From positions 124,001 to 188,000 of the forward strand of contig NZ_LBMU02000016.1 in the NCBI RefSeq assembly GCF_001005085.2: DNA of 64,000 nucleotides, in the 5' to 3' direction. The position numbers were made by a program, and so were the translations under genes. The DNA comes from Streptomyces humi (GTDB taxonomy: Bacteria; Actinomycetota; Actinomycetes; Streptomycetales; Streptomycetaceae). Below the pieces are notes generated by a model, which saw only the letters and a program-made list of their open reading frames with translations, ran no database searches and had not been told where the DNA came from. Numbering within the stretch: position 1 is the first letter of the stretch; the number at the start of each line of letters is the position of its first letter. Below are positions 35,358-43,796 of this stretch, one piece after another.

Positions 35358-37831
35358 GAGGGCTTCTCCGTTGCCGGGCCGGTGATGGTCTGGCGCAGTC
35401 GCCGTTCGACGCGGTCGGCCAGGCCCTGTGCCTCGTTGCCGAGGCCGGCCTGGGCCGCGGCCGTGGTGGCGCCGGACGCCTCGGCGTCGGCGGCGGCCTG
35501 CGGGGTGTCGACGGTGCGGCCGTCGGCCCAGCCGGAGACGGCGTAGGCGACGACCGGGGAGTCGGTGAGCACGGAGATCGCCCAGGAGGCGCGCTGGTGC
35601 GGGCCGAACCGCTCGGCCGCGGTGCCCTTCGCGGCGTACGGCTGGGGCATCAGGTCGGTGCGGCGGTCCAGGTGCTCGTCGGCGAAGCGCCTGGCGAGGG
35701 CGGTCATGCCGGCCGGGTCGGCCTTCGTGAAGAGCAGCCCCACGGTCGTCACGTAGCTCTGGGTGGCGTCGGTGTAGGTGGCGCGGATCAGGCGCCGGCA
35801 CCCGACCGGGGCGAGCACCTTGCGCAGCAGGGGGTCGAAGGCGTCCGCGCAGCCGGTGTCCGGTGCGACGGCGATCCGGGTCCAGCTGCGGTCGGCTCCG
35901 CCGGGGCCGGCGCCGGTGCCGAGCACGGTGGGCGGGAACAGTTCGTCGACGGGCACGTTGTGCCACAGGTCGGCGGCGGAGCTGAAGCTGCCGGCCGCGG
36001 TCGCGTCACCGCCGTCGTCGATGATCCAGCTGCCGGTCACCGCGCCTCCGATGAGGCCGAGGCCGAGCACCATGCAGGCGGCGGCAGCGGCGGTGCGGGG
36101 GGCCACGCGACCGACCAACGACAGCCCCCGACCACGCTCGTCGTACCCCTCCGGTTCAGCGAACGTGACAACGGGCCGGTCCCGGCCGGGAGTTCCCGCG
36201 GCGGCGCTCCACGACATGGCGGGGTCCGGCACGGGACCGCCGTGGGCGCCGACGGAACCACCGTGACCGACGGCCGTCACGGGAGCCGTCACGGGGGGCA
36301 CCGTCGGGCGCGGCGGAGCATCGACGACCGCGGACCGCACCGGCGGCGGCACGACGGAGGACTGAACGGGGGACTGAACGGGGGACTGAACGGAAGGCCG
36401 AGAAGCCCCGGCCCCCGACCCGTCACCGCCCGCGGAGGCACCGCCGGAACGCGGCCCGCCGCCGGACGCCGGTGCGCCGCCGGTACGTATGGCACCTCCG
36501 GCTGCCGGGACGCCGTCCGGACGGGCGGCACCCCCCGGTGCCGAGGGACCACCGGGACGCGACACACCACCGGAAGCCGGTGCGACACCGGGGCGCGACG
36601 CACCACCGGAAGCGGGAGCGGCGCCGGGACGCGGCACGCGGCCGGACGTCGAAGTGCCGTCGGCGGCGCGAGCGTCGCCGGATGCCGGCGCGCGGTCGGG
36701 ACGTGCGGTGCCGTCGGGCGTCGGGGTGCTACGGGGTATCGGAGTGCCGCCCGGTCGTGCGGGGGTGACGGCCGTCGGAGGGGCCGTCGGGCGGGGCGGG
36801 GTGGCGGGTCCGGAGGCCGGACGCGGGGCACCGCCGGGCGTCGGGGGCTCGGACGGGCGGGGTGGGACGGCGGGCGTCGGCGACTGGGCCGTGCGCTGCG
36901 ACGGCGGGGTGGTCCTCGGGGGCGTCGTGGGGCGGGGCGGCGCCGTGGGCACCGGGAACGTCCGCATGTGGGGGCTCCACGCGCTGCCCGACACCGGCGC
37001 ACCGAGGCCGGTCGGGAAGTCACCGCGGGGCTGCTCGACCCGCGCGGGTCCGGTCGCCCCCGCGGAGCCTCCGGCCCCGTCACTCGACGACGATCGCTCG
37101 TCCCACGAGGGCTCCCGCGTCGCAGGGGCCGTCGGTACAGCTCGGCCGCCGGGCTCCCGCGTCGCAGGGGCCGTCGGTACGGCACGGCCGCCGGGCTCCC
37201 GCGTCGCAGGGGCCGTCGGTACGGCACGGCCGCCGGGCTCCCGCGTCGCAGGGGCCGTCGGTACGGCACGGCCGCCGGGCTCCCGCGTCGCAGGGGCCGT
37301 CGGTACGGCACGGCCGCCGGGCTCCCGCGTCGCAGGGGCCGTAGGTGCGGATCGGCCGGTGGGCTCCCGCGTCGCAGGGGCCGTAGGTGCGGATCGGCCG
37401 GTGGGCTCCCGCGTCGTAGGGGCCGTAGGTGCGGATCGGCCGGTGGGTTCCCGGCTCGGGGGTGTGGTCCGGGGCGGGCGGAGGTTGGGGTAGCGGGGGC
37501 GGGTGACGCGTTCGGTGGGCGTCGGGCCGTCGGCCGTCCGGTCCCCCGTGCCCTGTTCGCCCTGCCCCACCGCACCGCCCCGACTCGTCCGGTCATCACG
37601 ACTCCGCTGCCCGCCGGGCCGGCCCGGCAGCTGGTCCTGCTGCCCGGCGTCATCGGCCCCACCGGTGAATACGTCGGACCGGCGCGAGCCATTCACCCGG
37701 TGGGGACGCTCGAAGAAACCCGGTACGTGACCGCCGCCACCGTCGGCCGTGGGCGCGGGCTCGTCCGGCGCCGGCGCCGGGTCCGGCGAAGGGCGTCGCG
37801 GGATCGGGGCGTGCCGCGCTTCCCTGCTCAT
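35354..37831 (-). CDS. Proline-rich, repeat-containing single-pass membrane protein
   Basis: 825 residues from the ATG at 37831 (MSREARHAPIPRR). Residues ~1-570 are low-complexity Pro/Thr/Gly/Ala, including eight 14-residue repeats TREPxGRxxPTAPA at ~129-241. One membrane helix (~580-602; AAAAACMVLGLGLIGGAV) follows, then a ~220-residue extracytoplasmic domain with two cysteine-containing segments (PDTGCADAF, VGCRRLIRATY). I do not recognise a named family. Coupled to the mycosin gene by ATGA, it is probably a partner or substrate of the protease. Confidence 0.75.
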   Translation of the reverse strand: MSREARHAPIPRRPSPDPAPAPDEPAPTADGGGGHVPGFFERPHRVNGSRRSDVFTGGADDAGQQDQLPGRPGGQRSRDDRTSRGGAVGQGEQGTGDRTADGPTPTERVTRPRYPNLRPPRTTPPSREPTGRSAPTAPTTREPTGRSAPTAPATREPTGRSAPTAPATREPGGRAVPTAPATREPGGRAVPTAPATREPGGRAVPTAPATREPGGRAVPTAPATREPGGRAVPTAPATREPSWDERSSSSDGAGGSAGATGPARVEQPRGDFPTGLGAPVSGSAWSPHMRTFPVPTAPPRPTTPPRTTPPSQRTAQSPTPAVPPRPSEPPTPGGAPRPASGPATPPRPTAPPTAVTPARPGGTPIPRSTPTPDGTARPDRAPASGDARAADGTSTSGRVPRPGAAPASGGASRPGVAPASGGVSRPGGPSAPGGAARPDGVPAAGGAIRTGGAPASGGGPRSGGASAGGDGSGAGASRPSVQSPVQSPVQSSVVPPPVRSAVVDAPPRPTVPPVTAPVTAVGHGGSVGAHGGPVPDPAMSWSAAAGTPGRDRPVVTFAEPEGYDERGRGLSLVGRVAPRTAAAAACMVLGLGLIGGAVTGSWIIDDGGDATAAGSFSSAADLWHNVPVDELFPPTVLGTGAGPGGADRSWTRIAVAPDTGCADAFDPLLRKVLAPVGCRRLIRATYTDATQSYVTTVGLLFTKADPAGMTALARRFADEHLDRRTDLMPQPYAAKGTAAERFGPHQRASWAISVLTDSPVVAYAVSGWADGRTVDTPQAAADAEASGATTAAAQAGLGNEAQGLADRVERRLRQTITGPATEKPS
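37109..37444 (-). repeat. Eight 42-bp tandem repeats inside the proline-rich gene
   Basis: The plus-strand word GGGCTCCCGCGTCGCAGGGG recurs at an exact 42-bp period (37109, 37151, 37193, 37235, 37277, 37319, 37361, 37403). Units are nearly identical and fall into two subtypes (PTGRSAPTAP x3, PGGRAVPTAP x5), which points to recent expansion. Because 42 is a multiple of three, copy-number change keeps the frame. Confidence 0.9.
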
Positions 37832-38095
37832 GCGCCCCCCGTTTCCTCGTACCCGGGCCAACTTCTCGTACGGGCCGTCGTGCTCCCCGGCGCGGAGACC
37901 TCCGCCCCCGGCAGGCATACCCCTGCCCGCGGATCATCATCCCGGCGCGGGTCGGGCGACCGGAGCCGGCTCCGTCGTACGTGCGCGTCACTCTACGGGT
38001 TGTACGAGGGCGAACGGGAACCAGTCCACGCCCCGGCGGCATCTGCCCGGATCGTCCCCCTACCCTGCGGTAATCCTGTCTGGCAGGCTGCGTCC

Positions 38096-39298
38096 ATGAC
38101 TGCGCGCGCCGCCGACCGGGCCCGTTACGACCGGGCCACCGCCCACCTGGACGCCCCCCTCGCGATCGTGGACCTGGAGGCCTTCGACGCCAACGCGGAC
38201 GATCTCGTACGCCGGGCCGGCGGCAAGCCGATCCGGGTCGCGAGCAAGTCCGTGCGCTGCCGCCACCTGCTGGAACGGGTCCTGGCGAAGGACGGGTTCG
38301 CCGGGATCATGTCGTTCACGCTCGCGGAGTCGCTGTGGCTCGCGCGTTCGGGGTTCGACGACGTCCTCCTCGCCTACCCGTCCGCCGACCGGGCCCGGTT
38401 CGCGGAGCTGGCCGCCGATCCCAAGCTCGCCGCCGCCGTGACGGTGATGATCGACGATCCGGCGCAGCTCGACCTGATCGACGCGGCTCGTGACGGCGGC
38501 ACCGAAGTGGTCCGGGTCTGCCTGGAGTTGGACACCTCGCTGAAGCTGCTCGGGGGCCGGGTGCGGGTCGGGGCCCGGCGCTCGCCGCTGCACTCCCCCG
38601 CACAGCTCGCCGACCTGGCGCGGACGGTGGCCCGGCGGCCGGGCTTCACGCTGGTCGGGATCATGGGGTACGAGGGGCACATCGCCGGGGTCGGGGACGA
38701 CGTCGCCGGCCGGCCCCTGCGGTCCCGCGCGGTGCGGCTGATGCAGGCCACCGCCCGTCGCGAGCTGGCGGAGCGGCGTGCCGCCGTGGTGCGGGCGGTC
38801 CGGGCGGTCGCGCCGGACCTGGAGTTCGTCAACGGCGGCGGCACGGGCAGTGTGGGGACCACGGCGGCGGAGGACGCGGTCACCGAGATCGCGGCGGGCT
38901 CGGGCCTGTACGTGCCGCGGCTCTTCGACAACTACACGTCGTTCACCGGCCGGCCGGCCGCGCTCTTCGCCATGCCGGTGGTACGGCGGCCCGGCGTCGG
39001 GGTGGTCACCGTGCTCGGCGGCGGCTACCCGGCCTCGGGCGTCGCGGGCACCGACCGGCTGCCCGTGCCGTACCTCCCGGAGGGGCTGTCGTACGACGCG
39101 CAGGAGGGCCCGGGCGAGGTGCAGACCCCGTTGCTCGGCTCGGCGGCGGACGATCTGCTGATCGGCGACAAGGTGTGGTTCCGGCATGCCAAGGCGGGCG
39201 AACTGTGCGAGCGGTTCGCCGAGTTGCAACTGGTCGAGGGCGACCGGGTGACGGCGACCGTACCGACGTACCGCGGCGAAGGTCACACCTTCCTCTGA
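38096..39298 (+). CDS. D-threonine aldolase / amino-acid deaminase-like PLP enzyme
   Basis: 400 residues of the alanine-racemase-type barrel. LDAPLAIVDLEAFDANADDL leads to the PLP lysine in IRVASKSVRCRHLLE; GIMGYEGHIAGVG and FVNGGGTGSVGTTAAED follow, and the C-terminal domain has VWFRHAKAGELCERF, with His and Cys placed like the metal site of D-threonine aldolases. Substrate may be a D-amino acid; aldolase and dehydratase are hard to tell apart. It is transcribed away from the proline-rich gene across a 264-bp gap without other genes. Confidence 0.83.
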   Translation: MTARAADRARYDRATAHLDAPLAIVDLEAFDANADDLVRRAGGKPIRVASKSVRCRHLLERVLAKDGFAGIMSFTLAESLWLARSGFDDVLLAYPSADRARFAELAADPKLAAAVTVMIDDPAQLDLIDAARDGGTEVVRVCLELDTSLKLLGGRVRVGARRSPLHSPAQLADLARTVARRPGFTLVGIMGYEGHIAGVGDDVAGRPLRSRAVRLMQATARRELAERRAAVVRAVRAVAPDLEFVNGGGTGSVGTTAAEDAVTEIAAGSGLYVPRLFDNYTSFTGRPAALFAMPVVRRPGVGVVTVLGGGYPASGVAGTDRLPVPYLPEGLSYDAQEGPGEVQTPLLGSAADDLLIGDKVWFRHAKAGELCERFAELQLVEGDRVTATVPTYRGEGHTFL

Positions 39299-39318
39299 CC
39301 TCGGGGCCTGCCCTCCGT

Positions 39319-39353
39319 GGGGGCCGGGCCGGCTGTGCCGGTGCCCGGCCCCC
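39319..39353. terminator. Bidirectional terminator between convergent genes
   Basis: GGGGGCCGGGC (39319-39329) and GCCCGGCCCCC (39343-39353), perfect 11-bp stem with a 13-nt loop, between the aldolase-like gene and the SDR gene. Confidence 0.8.
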
Positions 39354-39361
39354 TCGGACGC

Positions 39362-40153
39362 CTACAGGGGCGTGACGTACGCCCCGGAGATCCCGCCGTC
39401 CACCAGGAAGTCACTGGCGTTGACGAACGAGGAGTCGTCGCTGGCCAGGAAGGCGACGGCGGCGGCGATCTCCTCGGCCTCGGCGAACCGGCCGAGCGGG
39501 ATGTGCACCAGGCGGCGGGCGGCCCGCTCCGGGTCCTTGGCGAACAGCTCCTGGAGCAACGGGGTGTTGACCGGGCCGGGGCAGAGCGCGTTGACGCGGA
39601 TGCCCTCCCGGGCGAACTGCACGCCGAGTTCACGGGACATGGCCAGAACTCCGCCCTTGGAGGCGGTGTACGAGATCTGCGAGGTGGCCGCGCCCATCCG
39701 GGCCACGAAGGACGCCGTGTTGATGATGGAGCCCTTGCCCTGCCGCCGCATGTAGGGGATGGCGGCCTTGCAGCACAGGTAGACGGAGGTGAGGTTGACC
39801 TCCTGGACACGCTTCCAGGCCTCCAGCCCGGTCTCCAGGATGGAGTCGTCGTCGGGCGGGGAGATACCGGCGTTGTTGAACGCGACGTCGACGCTGCCGT
39901 AGGTGTCGTAGGCCGTCTTGAACAGGGCCTCGACCTGCTCGGCGTCGGTGACGTCGACCTTGACGAAGATCCCGCCCACTTCCTCGGCGGCGGCCTTGCC
40001 GCGGGTCTCGTCGACGTCGCCGCAGACGACGTGCGCGCCCTCGGAGGCCAGCCGCCGCGCGGTGGCGAGGCCGATGCCACTGCCCGCGCCGGTGATGACG
40101 GCGGTACGGCCGACGAGCCGGCGGCAGACGATCTCTTCGGTGGATGCGGTCAC
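39362..40153 (-). CDS. Short-chain dehydrogenase/reductase of the glnA4 cluster
   Basis: 263 residues. Classical SDR motifs: TAVITGAGSGIGLATARRLA (cofactor), CGDVDE (acidic, suggests NAD), FNNAGISPP, and the catalytic SYTASKGG. GTG start at 40153 overlaps the stop of the aldehyde dehydrogenase gene (GTGA). Last gene of glnA4-aldH-SDR, so it probably oxidises an alcohol or hydroxyl intermediate of the same amine-degradation route. Exact substrate is not predictable. Confidence 0.9.
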   Translation of the reverse strand: MTASTEEIVCRRLVGRTAVITGAGSGIGLATARRLASEGAHVVCGDVDETRGKAAAEEVGGIFVKVDVTDAEQVEALFKTAYDTYGSVDVAFNNAGISPPDDDSILETGLEAWKRVQEVNLTSVYLCCKAAIPYMRRQGKGSIINTASFVARMGAATSQISYTASKGGVLAMSRELGVQFAREGIRVNALCPGPVNTPLLQELFAKDPERAARRLVHIPLGRFAEAEEIAAAVAFLASDDSSFVNASDFLVDGGISGAYVTPL

Positions 40154-41541
40154 TGTGCGGGGCCCTCCGTGCTGATGAAGACGTTCTTGGTCTCGGTGAA
40201 GGCGGTGAGGGCGTCCGGGCCGAGTTCGCGGCCGATCCCCGACTGCTTGAAGCCGCCGAAGGGGGTCCAGTAGCGGACGCTGGAGTGGGAGTTGACGGAC
40301 AGGTTGCCGGCCTTGACGGCCTGCGAGACGCGCAGGGCGCGGCCCACGTCCCGGGTCCAGACCGAACCGGAGAGGCCGTACTCGGTGTCGTTGGCGAGCC
40401 GGATCGCGTCGGCCTCGTCCTCGAAGGGGATGACGACGGCGACCGGTCCGAAGACCTCCTCGACGGCCACCCGCGCCCGCGGGTCGACGTCGGTGAGCAC
40501 GGTCGGCGGGAACCAGAAGCCGGGGCCCCCGGGGGCCGTGCCGCGGATCCCCGGCGCGTCCGCGTCGACGTAGGAACGGACGCGTTCGAGCTGGGACTTG
40601 GAGATCAGCGGGCCGATGTCCGTCTTCTCGTCCGCCGGGTCGCCCACGGTGACGGACTCGATCGCGGGCGCGAGGAGGTCCAGGAAGCGGTCGTGGACCG
40701 TCCGCTGGACGAGGATGCGGGTGCGGGCGCAGCAGTCCTGCCCGGAGTTGTCCAGGAAGGACATCGGGGCGGCGGCCGCCGCCGCCTCGAGGTCGGCGTC
40801 GGCGAAGACGATGTTGGGGCTCTTGCCGCCGAGTTCGAGGGTCACCCGCTTCACCTGGTCGGCACAGCGCGCCATGATGCGCTTGCCGACGCGGGTGGAG
40901 CCGGTGAACACGATCTTGGCGACGCCCGGGTGTCCCACCAGCGCCTCGCCCGCGATGTCGCCGCGGCCCGGCAGAACCTGGAAGAGGTGCTCGGGCAGGC
41001 CTGCCGCCAGGGCGAGTTCGGCGAGCCGGAGCGCGGTGAGCGGGGTCGTCTCGGCGGGCTTGAGGATCACCGCGTTGCCGGCCGCGAGGGCGGGTGCGGT
41101 GCCCCACGCGGCGATGGGCATCGGGAAGTTCCAGGGGGCGATGACGCCGACGACCCCGAGGGGTTCGAGGAGGGTGACGTCGAGGCCGCCGGGAACCGGG
41201 ATCTGGCGTCCCGTCAGGCGTTCCACTCCGCCGGCCGCGTAGTCGAGCAGGTCGCGGACGTTGCCGGCCTCCCAGCGGGCGTTGCCGATGGTGTGCCCGG
41301 CCTCCCGGACCTCCAGCCGGGCCAGCTCCTCCCGGTGTTCGTCCACGACGACCGCGAACCGGCGCAGCAGCCGGGCCCGTTCGGCGGGCGTGAGGGCGGA
41401 CCACTCGGCCTGGGCCCGTGCGGCCCGGCGCACCGCGGTGTCCACGTCCTGCTCCACGGCCCCCGCGACGGTCGCGATCACCTCCTCCGTGGCCGGGTTG
41501 AGGACGTCGAGTTCGTACTGTTGCGACAAGTGGTGCCTCAC
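40150..41541 (-). CDS. Aldehyde dehydrogenase (gamma-glutamyl-aldehyde type)
   Basis: 463 residues. NAD-ALDH motifs: VIAPWNFPMPIAAWGTAPAL, FTGSTRVGKRIM, catalytic Glu in LELGGKSPNIVF, catalytic Cys in SGQDCCARTRI, and EVFGPVAVVIPFEDE. The GTG at 41541 overlaps the stop of the glutamine-synthetase-like gene. In the puu-like logic of glutamylated amine breakdown this step turns the gamma-glutamyl aldehyde into the acid. The start could also be a few codons further in (TTG at 41529). Confidence 0.92.
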   Translation of the reverse strand: MRHHLSQQYELDVLNPATEEVIATVAGAVEQDVDTAVRRAARAQAEWSALTPAERARLLRRFAVVVDEHREELARLEVREAGHTIGNARWEAGNVRDLLDYAAGGVERLTGRQIPVPGGLDVTLLEPLGVVGVIAPWNFPMPIAAWGTAPALAAGNAVILKPAETTPLTALRLAELALAAGLPEHLFQVLPGRGDIAGEALVGHPGVAKIVFTGSTRVGKRIMARCADQVKRVTLELGGKSPNIVFADADLEAAAAAAPMSFLDNSGQDCCARTRILVQRTVHDRFLDLLAPAIESVTVGDPADEKTDIGPLISKSQLERVRSYVDADAPGIRGTAPGGPGFWFPPTVLTDVDPRARVAVEEVFGPVAVVIPFEDEADAIRLANDTEYGLSGSVWTRDVGRALRVSQAVKAGNLSVNSHSSVRYWTPFGGFKQSGIGRELGPDALTAFTETKNVFISTEGPAQ

Positions 41542-42896
41542 ATGCGTTCGAAGGAGCGGCGCAGCTCCCAGTCGGTCACCGCGGCGTCGAAGGCCTCCAG
41601 TTCGACGCGGGCCATGTTGCGGTAGTGCGCGACGACCTCGTCGCCGAAGGCGGCCTTGGCGACGGGGCTGTTCTCCCAGAGTTCGGCGGCCTCGCGGAGG
41701 GTGGTCGGGACGTGCGCGAAGTCGGCGGCGTAGGCGTTGCCGGGGCAGGGTTCGGGAAGTTCCAGCTTCTGTTCGATGCCGTACAGGCCGGCCGCGACCA
41801 GTCCGGCGACGGCGAGGTGCGGGTTGACGTCGCCGCCGGGCAGCCGGTTCTCGAAGCGCAGCGAGCGGCCGTGGCCGACGACCCTGAGCGCACAGGTGCG
41901 GTTGTCGTGGCCCCAGGCGACCGCGGTCGGGGCGAAGGAGCCCGGCTGGAACCGCTTGTAGCTGTTGATGTTGGGGGCGTAGAGGAGCGAGAAGTCCCGG
42001 AGGGCGGCGAGCTGTCCGGCGAGGAAGTGCCGCATGACGTCGGACATGCCGTGCTCGGCCGCGAACACGTTACGGCCGTCCGTGTCCGTCAGCGACAGGT
42101 GGATGTGGCAGGAGTTGCCCTCGCGTTCGTTGTACTTGGCCATGAAGGTGAGGGAGACGCCCTCCTGGGCGGCGATCTCCTTGGCGCCGGTCTTGTAGAT
42201 CGCGTGCTGGTCGCAGGTGACCAGGGCCTCGTCGTAGCGGAAGGCGATCTCGTGCTGGCCGGGGTTGCACTCGCCCTTGGCGGACTCGACGGTCAGTCCG
42301 GCGCCCGCCATCTCGTTGCGGATCCGGCGAAGCAGGGGCTCGATCCGTCCGGTCCCCAGCACCGAGTAGTCGATGTTGTACTGGTTGGCCGGGGTCAGCC
42401 CGCGGTAGTTCGCGTCCCAGGCGGCCTCGTACGTGTCCTTGAACACGATGAACTCCAGCTCCGTACCGACCTGCGCGGTGTAGCCGAGTTCGGCGAGGCG
42501 CTCCAGCTGGCGGCGGAGGATCTGGCGGGGGGCGGCGACGACCGGGGAGCCGTCGTTCCAGGCGAGGTCGGCGACGAGCATCGCGGTGCCCGGGTTCCAG
42601 GGCACGCGACGGAGGGTGGCGAGGTCGGGGTGCATGGCGAAGTCGCCGTAGCCGCGGTCCCAGGAGGACATGTCGTAGCCGTCGACGGTGTTCATCTCGG
42701 TGTCGACGGCGAGGAGGTAGTTGCAGCCCTCGGTGCCGTGGCGGAGGACCTCGTCGAGGAAGAACCGGGCGGCGAACCGCTTGCCCTGCAACCGCCCTTG
42801 CATGTCGGGGAAGGCCAGGACGACAGTGTCGATCTCGCCGCCCGCGACGAGGGCGTGCAGTTCCTCGACGCTCAGCGGGGGTGTGCGGTCTGCCAC
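41538..42896 (-). CDS. glnA4: Glutamine-synthetase-like gamma-glutamyl-amine ligase (GlnA4-like)
   Basis: 452 residues from a GTG at 42896 with AAGGAG upstream. The chain has the GS beta-grasp start (VVLAFPDMQGRLQGKRFAAR, where ordinary GS has the Asp50 loop), QVGTELEFIVF (metal Glu), GQHEIAFRYDEAL, and SCHIHLSLTD, FAPTAVAWGHDNRTCALRVV, LRFENRLPGGDVNPHLAVAG of the ATP/glutamate site. It is PuuA-like, not a housekeeping GS. In S. coelicolor GlnA4 is described as a gamma-glutamylethanolamide synthetase. Position with an ALDH, SDR and gamma-glutamyl hydrolase supports amine catabolism. Confidence 0.9.
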   Translation of the reverse strand: MADRTPPLSVEELHALVAGGEIDTVVLAFPDMQGRLQGKRFAARFFLDEVLRHGTEGCNYLLAVDTEMNTVDGYDMSSWDRGYGDFAMHPDLATLRRVPWNPGTAMLVADLAWNDGSPVVAAPRQILRRQLERLAELGYTAQVGTELEFIVFKDTYEAAWDANYRGLTPANQYNIDYSVLGTGRIEPLLRRIRNEMAGAGLTVESAKGECNPGQHEIAFRYDEALVTCDQHAIYKTGAKEIAAQEGVSLTFMAKYNEREGNSCHIHLSLTDTDGRNVFAAEHGMSDVMRHFLAGQLAALRDFSLLYAPNINSYKRFQPGSFAPTAVAWGHDNRTCALRVVGHGRSLRFENRLPGGDVNPHLAVAGLVAAGLYGIEQKLELPEPCPGNAYAADFAHVPTTLREAAELWENSPVAKAAFGDEVVAHYRNMARVELEAFDAAVTDWELRRSFERM

Positions 42897-42959
42897 GGGG
42901 GAGCTCCTTCGGCTTCTCTCACGTCGGTACTGCACTGCTGCGGCCGGGCCGGGAGCTCT

Positions 42960-42980
42960 AAGGTATGGGTGAGAACCATT
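42960..42980. promoter_or_regulatory. FCD-regulator operator between glnA4 and its regulator
   Basis: AAGGTATG-N7-ACCATT. The same arrangement, AAGGTATG-N7-ACCTTT, lies in front of the gamma-glutamyl hydrolase gene at 43758-43778. It sits between divergent starts at 42896 and 43004 and can serve both. Confidence 0.6.
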
Positions 42981-43003
42981 GCTTGGGAAGGGGGTACGGC
43001 CCT

Positions 43004-43738
43004 ATGTCGCTGGATGCGGACGGCGCCCTCGACGACCCGTTGACCCCGGTGCTGCGGCCGGTACGGGCGGGCAACGGCTTCGAGGAGGCGCTGGAGCAGA
43101 TCCTCCAGGTCGTCCGTCTCGGCCTGGTCCCGGGCGGCGAACGGCTGCCCGCCGAGCGGGAGCTCGCGGAACGCCTCGGCATCAGCCGGGTGACGCTGCG
43201 CGAGGTGCTGAAGGTGCTCCAGGACCAGGGTCTGGTGGAGTCCCGCCGGGGGCGGTACGGCGGCACGTTCGTGCTGCCGCGGACGGACGCGGGCGGCGAG
43301 GACGAGCTGCGCCGCCGGGTCGCCGAGGTCGACATCGAGGACGTGCTGCGGTTCCGCGAGGTGCTGGAGGTGGGGGCGGCCGGACTGTGCGCGTCGCACG
43401 GCCTGCCGCCCGACCAGGCGAACCGCCTCCGGGAGGCCCTGGCCCGCACCCACGAGGCACCGCTCGCGGACTACCGCCGCCTGGACACGCTGCTGCACCT
43501 GACGGTCGCCGAGCTGTGCGGCTCGCCCTCCCTCACCGCCCAGTACGCGGCGGTGAGGGCGACGGTCAACGACCTGCTGGACTGCATCCCGCTGCTGGTC
43601 CGCAACCTGGAGCACTCGCAGCGCCAGCACATCGCGCTGGTGGAGGCGGTGCTGGACGGGGACGCCGACGGCGCCCGGGAGATGATGCGGGAGCACTGCG
43701 CGGGCACGGCGGCCCTGCTGCGCGGCTTTCTGGCGTGA
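43004..43738 (+). CDS. GntR/FadR-family (FCD) transcriptional regulator
   Basis: 244 residues from the ATG at 43004 (MSLDADGALDD), chosen over an upstream ATG because GGAAGGGGG precedes it. The winged helix reads ERLPAERELAERLGISRVTL, then REVLKVLQDQGLVESRRGRY. The FCD effector domain (~110-240) has the typical helical bundle with conserved acidic/His residues (ILHLTVAELCGSPSL-like helix, QHIALVEAVLDGDADG). Divergent from glnA4 and upstream of the hydrolase, it is the obvious local controller. Confidence 0.9.
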   Translation: MSLDADGALDDPLTPVLRPVRAGNGFEEALEQILQVVRLGLVPGGERLPAERELAERLGISRVTLREVLKVLQDQGLVESRRGRYGGTFVLPRTDAGGEDELRRRVAEVDIEDVLRFREVLEVGAAGLCASHGLPPDQANRLREALARTHEAPLADYRRLDTLLHLTVAELCGSPSLTAQYAAVRATVNDLLDCIPLLVRNLEHSQRQHIALVEAVLDGDADGAREMMREHCAGTAALLRGFLA

Positions 43739-43755
43739 CGACCGACCCCCGTGCC

Positions 43756-43781
43756 ATAAAGGTATGCGCAGACACCTTTAT
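43756..43781 (+). promoter_or_regulatory. Palindromic operator before the gamma-glutamyl hydrolase gene
   Basis: Perfect arms ATAAAGGT (43756-43763) and ACCTTTAT (43774-43781) with a 10-bp centre, 16 bp upstream of the start codon. The AAGGTATG...ACC core matches the site at 42960-42980. Confidence 0.65.
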
Positions 43782-43796
43782 CTTCGGGAGGGTCCC

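Noticed and set aside
37109..37444. Possible CRISPR array (regular 42-bp repeats)
   Set aside because: No spacers; repeats are contiguous, in frame and coding in a proline-rich protein, and no cas genes are present.
35597..38095. Long plus-strand open frame running into the aldolase-like gene
   Set aside because: Antisense of the proline-rich gene; Arg/Gly repeats only, and homology starts at the ATG at 38096.
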